Source: an uncultured beta proteobacterium (lineage in GTDB: Bacteria; Pseudomonadota; Gammaproteobacteria; Burkholderiales; Burkholderiaceae_C). Taken from it: a stretch of DNA of 13,961 bases. This document shows positions 1 to 6,670 of this stretch, piece by piece. How positions within the stretch are numbered: position 1 is the stretch's first letter; each line of letters starts with the position of its first letter. The notes below the pieces were generated by a model. The model did not search any database and was not told where the DNA came from. It saw nothing but the letters and a program-made list of their open reading frames with translations. Where the stretch lies: NCBI GenBank assembly GCA_903886165.1, contig CAISLL010000392.1, forward strand, positions 1 to 13,961, read 5' to 3'. Made by a program: the position numbers and the translations under genes.

Positions 1-466
1 CATGGCACAAATCAACCAGACTGGCTACATGCACAACCGCCTGCGCATGGTGGTGGGCAGCTTTCTGGTGAAAGACCTGGGGCTGGACTGGCGCTGGGGC
101 GAGCGTTATTTTGCGGAAAAGCTCAACGATTTTGACCTGTCCGCCAACAACGGTGGCTGGCAATGGGTGGCCTCCAGTGGCTGTGACGCGCAGCCCTACT
201 TTCGCATCTTCAACCCCATCAGCCAAAGTGAAAAGTTTGACCCACAAGGCAAGTTCATTCGGCGCTACCTGCCGCAACTATCCAAACTGTCAGACAAAGC
301 CATTCACTCGCCCTGGCTGGCCAAACCGGTTGAATTGCAGGCAGCAGGCGTCACGCTCGGCGTGGATTACCCGCAGCCCGTGGTGCAGCATGACCAAGCC
401 CGCGCCAAAACCTTGGCGCGTTACGCCGTGGTAAAAAAAACTGGCACATTGCCAGGTAATGCCTGA
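1..466 (+). CDS. phrB: Deoxyribodipyrimidine photolyase (class I CPD photolyase), C-terminal part, 5' truncated by window edge
   Basis: Light-dependent DNA repair flavoenzyme that splits cyclobutane pyrimidine dimers. Only the last ~154 residues are visible; the reading frame is open at the left edge, so the first Met seen (base 2) is internal and base 1 ends the previous codon. The fragment covers the end of the helical FAD domain. Counted against my recollection of E. coli PhrB (offset about 329 residues), MHNRLRM gives the Asn and Met that contact the dimer (E. coli N341, M345), DWRWGERYF gives W359 of the electron-transfer Trp triad, and ANNGGWQW gives N378 (near flavin N5) and W382. The YFRIFNP and KFDPQGKFIRRYLPQL stretches and the DYPQPVVQHDQAR end are also typical of class I enzymes. 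All visible key residues are intact, so the gene is probably functional. It converges on chpA across a 61-bp gap and is not expected to be functionally linked to it. Confidence 0.95.
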   Translation, partial: MAQINQTGYMHNRLRMVVGSFLVKDLGLDWRWGERYFAEKLNDFDLSANNGGWQWVASSGCDAQPYFRIFNPISQSEKFDPQGKFIRRYLPQLSKLSDKAIHSPWLAKPVELQAAGVTLGVDYPQPVVQHDQARAKTLARYAVVKKTGTLPGNA

Positions 467-480
467 TCATCTTTTTGAAT

Positions 481-530
481 AAATTGATAGCTATCACATA
501 TTATTTAATAAGGGATATAGGCTATTTTTA
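481..530 (+). repeat. Short AT-rich intergenic repeat, copy 1; terminator-like
   Basis: The element contains the perfect palindrome GATAGCTATC (486-495) and ends in ATAGGCTATTTTTA. ATAGC (487-491) can pair with GCTAT (521-525), with further pairing TATC/GATA inside, and is followed by five T on the + strand, so it could terminate phrB transcription. It lies in the 61-bp gap between convergent genes and runs into the chpA stop codon (528-530). A related copy lies at 12899-12950, sharing TAGCTA, a central AATAAGG and AGGC(C)TATTT. I recognise the pattern as a frequent intergenic element of Comamonadaceae; that is recollection, not a search. Confidence 0.6.
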
Positions 531-3500
531 TACTTGGATTTCAGCTTCACAGTATTGTCGCACCAGTCCGATCAGAATGTCTTCAGGGTAAGGTTTGCCA
601 AGGTAATGGTCGACCTTGAGCTCTTTGGCGTAATCGCGGTGTTTTTCAGCGATTCGTGAGGTGATCATGATGATGGGCAGATCACTCAACCGGGCATCAC
701 CCCGAATGTTGCGCACCAGATCAAAGCCATCCATGCGCGGCATTTCGATGTCGGTCAACACCACTGAAGGTTTTTCTGCCTGTAGCACCTCCAGCGCCTG
801 CAGGCCGTCCGAGGCCAGCGCCACGCGAAAGCCTTCCCGCTTAAGGAGACGCTGCGTCACCCGGCGCACCGTGATCGAGTCGTCCACCACCAGCACCAGC
901 GGCACCAGTGGCACCTGAGCGCTGACTGCGGGCAACCCAGCCACCGGCGCACTCGCAACAGCGCTGAACGCGCGCGCCTGCTCGCCGTAACTCACATGCA
1001 AGGCGACCGGGTTGTATATCAGCACCACAGCGCCCGATGCCAACACTGACATGCCCCCGAGGCCTGGCAAGCGCGAAAGTTGAGGCCCAAGATTCTTGAC
1101 CACCACCTCCTGGTTGCCCAAGACCTCGTCCACATGCAGCGCCACACGTCGTCCGGCGCTGCGGAAAATCGCCACCGATGCGTTTTTGGCTGGCGGCTCC
1201 ACGCTGGCTTTGGAGGTTCTCAGCAAGGCGCCCGACCAGTAAAAAGGCAAGGCCTCGCCGTTGTAATTGAACTCGCCCGAGTCATACGCAACAGCCAGTT
1301 CGATGACAGGCACCCGGCGCACCAATTCAACCAGGCTAGAAGGAACACCCATCACAGCATCACCTATGCGAAGCAGCACCACTTGGGTCACGGCCGTTGT
1401 CAAAGGCAACACCAGCTTGAACTGTGTGCCGCTGCCGCTTTGGGTACTGAGCTCGATACGCCCACCCAGCGCATTGACTTCATTGCGCACCACGTCCATG
1501 CCGATGCCGCGCCCCGAAAGCTCATTCACCTGAGCGTTGGTGGACAAACCTGAGGCAAAGATCAGATTGGCCAATTGTGCATCGGTCAGGATGTCATCTG
1601 CCGCGATCAGGTGCTGCGCCACCGCTTTCTCCCGAATGCGCGGCAGGTTAAGACCCGCACCGTCGTCATGGAAACTTACCGCGACATCGTTGCTTTGCTG
1701 CTCCAGCGTGATGACTATGGTTCCCGTAGTCGGTTTGCCGGACGCACTGCGCGCGGCAGGCGCTTCAATGCCATGTGCCACGGCGTTGCGCAACAGGTGC
1801 TCAAACGCCGGAGCCACACGTTCAAGCACGCCACGATCCAATTCCAGCGAACCACCAACTATTTCAAGTTTGACCTGCTTGGCGGCATCTTTTGCCGCTT
1901 GGCGAACGACACCGTACAGGCGCTCGGAAATGCTCTCAAACTCAACCATCCGGGTACGCAGCAGGTCGCGCTGCAGCTCCCGCGTCTGTCGTGCCTGTGC
2001 AATCAGGTCATCCTCGACGCCGGTCACCGTATGCTGCAAAGTGCGCTGCAGTGTGGCCACGTCATGCACCGACTCGGCCATCATGCGGGTCAGCTCCTGC
2101 ACCCGGGTAAAACGGTCGAATTCCAGCGGATCAAAACCTTGGATCGAGTCCTTGCTTTGGGCCAGCCGTGACTGCATTTGTGACTCGGACTGCAGTTCGA
2201 TGTCACGCAGCTGACGCCGCAAACGGTCCAGATTGCTGGTCAGTTCGGCGAGCGAACCACGCAACTGCCCCAAACGCGACTCCAGCCGGGCACGGGTGAT
2301 GATCACTTCGCCTGCCTGGTTGACCATGCGGTCAAGCACTTGCGAACGTATCCGGATAGTTGGCCCCGCTGGGCGACGGACAGACAGAGACGGTGATGCG
2401 GTGCCGACGGAAGACACAGGTGCCCAGACCGAAACCAGTGGCTCGGCTGCGTCCGGCGCAGCTGCAGGGGCTGGCATGGGTCCGGTGGCCTCGGCTGGTG
2501 CCTCAGGCAAAACCAGCGCCTGCGCCGGTGTGGCGCGCAGGGCGTCGAACACGGCTGAAATGTGATCCAGACGCGCAAGCAGGGGGTCCAGCGCATCGGT
2601 GTCTGCGGTCTCGGGGTCGATGCGTTGTGCCGCAGACTCCATGCGATGCGCCATTTCGCCCAAGCGCATGGCGCCGGCCAAACGCGCACTGCCTTTGAGG
2701 GTGTGCAACACGCGCAGCGCCGACTGGCGAGCGTCAAGATTGTCCGGCCGGGCGCCCCATTGGCGCAGAGCCACACTCAACTGCGGCAACAATTCAAGCG
2801 CTTCTTCTTCAAAAATCGGGAACAGGTCAACATCCAGCGCATCATGCGCGTCAATATCTTCGTCTGCCGATTCATCCAACCGTGCAACCTTGCGCGAAAG
2901 CTCTGGCGCAAGCGCCTGCGGCTCGGCCTTGACGTCCACGGACGACGGCTCATCGTTGGCTGGCACCTGATCGTCAGGCGATAACAGGTCGTCGGCAAGC
3001 TCCAACTCTGCGATCTCCGCGGGCACAAGCGCAGAAAAGTCGTTGTCCAGCAAAGCCTTCAGGGCTGGCAGATGCGCGGGGTCTGGCTGCTTGAGGAAGC
3101 CGGCAGCGAATTGATGCAACAAGCGCCGGACGTCTTCCGCGACCGCGACAAAAAGCTCTGCGTGTTCGGGCAAACCCACCCCCGCCAACTGCACATGGGC
3201 CAGTGCGTGTTCCAACATGCGCGCCAGTTCTGACAGCGACATGAATCCCACTGTGGCCGAACTCCCGGCCAAGGAGTGCGCCAGCGACACAGGCGCGTCG
3301 GGCAAGGGCTCATCCAGCTCAAGTGACCATTCAGCCAATTCGGTCAACAGACGCCGTGACCATTCATCGGCCTCGTTCAGGTACACGTTGTACAACGGAA
3401 TACCGATGCGCAAGTTGCCTATGACCTTGACCTGATCGTCGGCGTCTGGCTCATCGTCCAGGGACAGTTCGAGCTCCGGCACTGGCTCGCTGTCGAGATC

Positions 3501-6500
3501 CAGAACCAGCTCGGGTATCGGTTCTGCCGTCCGGTCTGGGGCACGCGCAGCGGTCAGCCTGACATCGGTTTCAAAGTCAAGTTCAATTTCTGGCTCTGGC
3601 TCTGCATCTGCCTCTGCATCTGCCTCTGCATCTGCCTTTGCATCTGCCTTTGCATCTGCCTCCGGAGCTGGCCCAAAGTCCAGTTCAATTTCTGCTTCTG
3701 CTTCCGCTTCTGCTTCTGCTTCCGGTGCGAGTGTCGAAGTCGCTTCCCGCACCGCTTCGGGTTCAAAATCAAAGTCAAATTCAGCCAGATTGGGTGCAGC
3801 GGATACCGTCAAGGCGTCATCCAACGACTTCATCGACGCTTCAACCGGCGCCCACATGTTGTCCAGCAATTGGGTATCACCAAATTGCGCCGGCGTCTCG
3901 GATTCCTCATCAAGTGGCTGGAGCTCTGCAGCCTGATCGGTCATCGACGCCGTAGGCGAGAGCAACTCCGCTGCCTCAGACGCCGGTGGCAGCGGCGCTC
4001 GCTCAATGTCGCCAAAGTCAAACAACCCATCTTCCAGGCCAGCCTCGCTGGCTTCTGGCGCTGCTTGGGCCGGCACGGGTGGGTCAGTCCACTGCGAAAC
4101 TTCTGCAGCGGACGGGGACTCAGCTGCTTCTGGCGCCTGGACAACCTCAAGCGTTTCTGGCGCTTCCACCGGCTCCGGCACCTTCGGCGCCTCTGCCGCA
4201 TCGTCAGCAAACAAAGGCAACAAATCGGAACTCACATTTTGAAGCCGCAACAAATCTGCCGCTTTCCTGAAAGGCTGGGCACTCCAGCGTGCATCCTGCA
4301 GCAGGGCAATGTCATCCACCCATTGTCCAAAGGCCGTCACCGCCTGCCCTGACAACTTGATCAATGCGGCACTGGCAGCTTGCTGTTGTGGCAACCAGGC
4401 ATTGAGCAACTGCTCCATGGCCCATGCCGCTTCGCCAAATTCGGTCAACCCGACCATGCGGGAACTGCCTTTGAGGGTGTGAAAAGCGCGCCTCAGCCCA
4501 GTTTGCTGCTCCAGGTCTGCCGGATTTTTTTGCAGGGAGACGAGCGCTTCCATGCCGGTGCTGACCACCTCGCGGGCCTCTTCGAGAAAAATCGACCGCA
4601 GTTCAGCATCGTCATCTTCCTCATCAACTTGAACCGGCGGCACTACTGGACGCGCCACCGGTGCAGGCGGTACAGGCGGTGCAGGCACAGCCGATACCAC
4701 CGGGCGCGCCGCCACAGGCGTGGAGTCCAAGGTCCGCACGGGCTCTGGCGCAGCCACTGGCACAACCAGCGGGGCCGCCTCAGCCACCGTTGGCAAGGAT
4801 TCCGCCTGCGCAGGCAGGTCGATGACGGGAGCACCTGCCTCTGGCAGAGGCTCCTGATCAGGCGCCTTGCTACGCCCCATCAACGAGCGGAATTCTCCCA
4901 GCCCTTCGTCATAAACGAACAGCTTTTTGGCCAGTTCGCGCTGGTAGCTGAGCATGTCAATCAAGAAGCCCAGCGCACCCAGGCTGTTACCGATCTTCTC
5001 AAACACGCCTGACTGGGCGGCCTGCGCACTGGCGTCACCAATCAGGCACTGCTCGACACGGTCGCGCATGCGCAGCGTGGCCAGCGCGGCTTGCTCAAGC
5101 CCAAGCACCGAGAACACACCCCGCATGACGGCGAGCTTTCCCGGCACCTCCTGCAGGGGCAATTTCTTTTCTGGATGACGAAAAAAAGCATCAAGCGAAG
5201 ACTCCACCTCAGAGAGGGTTGTGCGCAATTCATCCACCACACTGCCCATGATCTGGCGGTCGCTGACGCGCCGGTACAAATCCTCCATCCAGCCATCCAG
5301 GGGCTCGGACTGCCCCTGGTCAATGACATGGTCCAGACGCCGTGCCAGGCTTTGACTGCGTTCAGCCATCTGCTCGCTGGTCGGATCCAGGTCATCATAG
5401 GCCGCCTCCAGGAACAACACGGCGGTGGCAACTTCCATGGCCAGTGGAGGACTCGGCGCCCGACCGGCACGCGCCACCGTGTCCATCGCCCGCGTCATTG
5501 CCACGGCCAGCGCTCGGCTTTGCGGGTGCAATTTGACAATCGAGTCGGTGACGAGGCCGAACTGGTCAGATGCTGCCTTGATACGCTGGACGTCACCCCC
5601 AGACAAGGCCGACCAGGTCTCGGTCAAGGCGGCGATACGCTTGCGCGCCAGTACCAGGGCGGCCGGGTCAAACAGACCGAATTGGGGTTTGACATAGTCC
5701 ACCGGCTTGCTCTGCGCCAACCCGTACGCTTGCCGCACCGCCCGCAAAGCGGGTGCAGACTGCCCCTCAGCAGGAGCCGCCTGAGCGCAGAAAAACAACA
5801 GGTCCTGAACCAGACGTTCCGGCACATCAGTATCGCCGCGCGCAAGGGTGCGGTACTGCGACAGCACACGCGAGGCAGCACGCTTGGAGTACACATCGGC
5901 GGCGCACAAATTCAGTGAAACTGCCTCAAAAAAAGCTGCCGAAATCGCCCAAAAAACCCTTGGATGGAGACCCTTTTGCGCTGCGGCAAACGCCCAGCTG
6001 ATGTCCGCCATGGCCTGGGCCGAAGGGACATGCACATTCTTGACCACATTGAGCACATAACCATCAATACGCGAGCGCACGGCCGAGTCATAGGCAAGCG
6101 GCTTGACAGACTCCGGCACATGCACCGGCACCCAGCGCCAGTCATGCGACCACAGGTCTGCAGGGTGAATGCGGTCATCTGCAAGAAGGTCCAGCACATC
6201 GCGATACTGGGGAAACAAGGCGACCGACGATGAAGATCGGCCTTTGAGCAAACCATCCAGGTAATCCGTCAATGCAAAGCTGGCACGCTCGACCTTGAGC
6301 GCTGCCTCATCGCTGCAGAATTCCGGGCGCTGCACAAACTTCTGCGCCAGTGCTTCCATGGCACGTAACATCTTGGCTGGTACGGCCTGCCCGACCATTT
6401 CCAGAGCCCCCACCGCCTGATGCAATTGCTGACGCGCAATCCGCAAATGGCTGGCATCCAGCGCTGCCAGGTCAGAGCCGCGTGACAGTTCAGCGTCGCG

Positions 6501-6629
6501 CACGAAACGCTTGAGCGCCATGGTGGCGCCATCAAGGGATTTGCGCAATTCATCCAGCACCCAGGCCAACGGGCCCAGATCGGGCTCGACAACCACACTT
6601 TCACCAGACAGAGCAGCTTCAGAATGCAT
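528..6629 (-). CDS. chpA: ChpA/PilL-type multi-Hpt hybrid histidine kinase/response regulator of the type IV pilus chemosensory system
   Basis: CheA-like cytoplasmic kinase of 2033 residues (Pseudomonas ChpA is larger, about 2470). Order: N-terminal Hpt-like domain about 20-130, with H70 in HQAVGALEMVG; a helical region about 135-470 and a degenerate Hpt about 470-560 lacking the His; a Pro/Ala/Val linker 590-670; Hpt about 672-790 (H717, HTLKGSS); a long acidic linker 810-1065; Hpt about 1075-1180 (H1118, HSLAGSS); Hpt about 1265-1365 (H1309, HTLKGSA); dimerisation helices from about 1425; ATPase domain to about 1745, with N1615, the H1619-G pair, DDGAG 1655-1659 and GRGIGMD 1706-1712; CheW-like domain about 1746-1885; receiver about 1910-2030 with D1916, D1917, phospho-acceptor D1960, T1990 and K2012. 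It should take input from PilJ via PilI and phosphorylate PilG and PilH. Last gene of the cluster, 41 bp after pilJ. The ATG has no clear Shine-Dalgarno; conserved sequence begins near residue 17, so a later start is unlikely. Confidence 0.95.
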   Translation of the reverse strand: MHSEAALSGESVVVEPDLGPLAWVLDELRKSLDGATMALKRFVRDAELSRGSDLAALDASHLRIARQQLHQAVGALEMVGQAVPAKMLRAMEALAQKFVQRPEFCSDEAALKVERASFALTDYLDGLLKGRSSSSVALFPQYRDVLDLLADDRIHPADLWSHDWRWVPVHVPESVKPLAYDSAVRSRIDGYVLNVVKNVHVPSAQAMADISWAFAAAQKGLHPRVFWAISAAFFEAVSLNLCAADVYSKRAASRVLSQYRTLARGDTDVPERLVQDLLFFCAQAAPAEGQSAPALRAVRQAYGLAQSKPVDYVKPQFGLFDPAALVLARKRIAALTETWSALSGGDVQRIKAASDQFGLVTDSIVKLHPQSRALAVAMTRAMDTVARAGRAPSPPLAMEVATAVLFLEAAYDDLDPTSEQMAERSQSLARRLDHVIDQGQSEPLDGWMEDLYRRVSDRQIMGSVVDELRTTLSEVESSLDAFFRHPEKKLPLQEVPGKLAVMRGVFSVLGLEQAALATLRMRDRVEQCLIGDASAQAAQSGVFEKIGNSLGALGFLIDMLSYQRELAKKLFVYDEGLGEFRSLMGRSKAPDQEPLPEAGAPVIDLPAQAESLPTVAEAAPLVVPVAAPEPVRTLDSTPVAARPVVSAVPAPPVPPAPVARPVVPPVQVDEEDDDAELRSIFLEEAREVVSTGMEALVSLQKNPADLEQQTGLRRAFHTLKGSSRMVGLTEFGEAAWAMEQLLNAWLPQQQAASAALIKLSGQAVTAFGQWVDDIALLQDARWSAQPFRKAADLLRLQNVSSDLLPLFADDAAEAPKVPEPVEAPETLEVVQAPEAAESPSAAEVSQWTDPPVPAQAAPEASEAGLEDGLFDFGDIERAPLPPASEAAELLSPTASMTDQAAELQPLDEESETPAQFGDTQLLDNMWAPVEASMKSLDDALTVSAAPNLAEFDFDFEPEAVREATSTLAPEAEAEAEAEAEIELDFGPAPEADAKADAKADAEADAEADAEPEPEIELDFETDVRLTAARAPDRTAEPIPELVLDLDSEPVPELELSLDDEPDADDQVKVIGNLRIGIPLYNVYLNEADEWSRRLLTELAEWSLELDEPLPDAPVSLAHSLAGSSATVGFMSLSELARMLEHALAHVQLAGVGLPEHAELFVAVAEDVRRLLHQFAAGFLKQPDPAHLPALKALLDNDFSALVPAEIAELELADDLLSPDDQVPANDEPSSVDVKAEPQALAPELSRKVARLDESADEDIDAHDALDVDLFPIFEEEALELLPQLSVALRQWGARPDNLDARQSALRVLHTLKGSARLAGAMRLGEMAHRMESAAQRIDPETADTDALDPLLARLDHISAVFDALRATPAQALVLPEAPAEATGPMPAPAAAPDAAEPLVSVWAPVSSVGTASPSLSVRRPAGPTIRIRSQVLDRMVNQAGEVIITRARLESRLGQLRGSLAELTSNLDRLRRQLRDIELQSESQMQSRLAQSKDSIQGFDPLEFDRFTRVQELTRMMAESVHDVATLQRTLQHTVTGVEDDLIAQARQTRELQRDLLRTRMVEFESISERLYGVVRQAAKDAAKQVKLEIVGGSLELDRGVLERVAPAFEHLLRNAVAHGIEAPAARSASGKPTTGTIVITLEQQSNDVAVSFHDDGAGLNLPRIREKAVAQHLIAADDILTDAQLANLIFASGLSTNAQVNELSGRGIGMDVVRNEVNALGGRIELSTQSGSGTQFKLVLPLTTAVTQVVLLRIGDAVMGVPSSLVELVRRVPVIELAVAYDSGEFNYNGEALPFYWSGALLRTSKASVEPPAKNASVAIFRSAGRRVALHVDEVLGNQEVVVKNLGPQLSRLPGLGGMSVLASGAVVLIYNPVALHVSYGEQARAFSAVASAPVAGLPAVSAQVPLVPLVLVVDDSITVRRVTQRLLKREGFRVALASDGLQALEVLQAEKPSVVLTDIEMPRMDGFDLVRNIRGDARLSDLPIIMITSRIAEKHRDYAKELKVDHYLGKPYPEDILIGLVRQYCEAEIQV
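3601..3660. repeat. 12-bp tandem repeat inside chpA, five copies
   Basis: Five head-to-tail copies of TCTGCATCTGCC. Copies 1-3 are identical; copies 4 and 5 carry one shared T change (TTTGCATCTGCC). A more degenerate copy (TCTGGCTCTGGC) precedes them at 3589-3600. On the coding strand they encode the Ala-Asp-Ala-(Glu/Lys) run near residues 990-1010 of ChpA. Because 12 is a multiple of three, gain or loss of units keeps the frame. Confidence 0.95.
3691..3726. repeat. 6-bp tandem repeat inside chpA, six copies
   Basis: Units of TCTGCT, two with a TCC variant and the last one diverged (TCCGGT). They encode the Glu-Ala run at ChpA residues about 970-980. Together with the 12-bp array and the flanking 19-base near-identical direct repeats at 3573-3591 and 3675-3693 (18 of 19 bases), they suggest the region grew by slippage plus a duplication of about 102 bp (34 codons). 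Confidence 0.9.
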
Positions 6630-6670
6630 GAGTCAGATCACTAAGAATGAAGGGAAATGGACAGGCTGTA

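Noticed and set aside
3601..3726. CRISPR-like array
   Set aside because: The units are 6-12 bp, contiguous and coding, without spacers.
3554..3778. Gln/Lys/Arg-repeat open frame overlapping the chpA linker in another frame
   Set aside because: It is the frame-shifted reading of the same 12-bp and 6-bp repeats, with no independent start signal.
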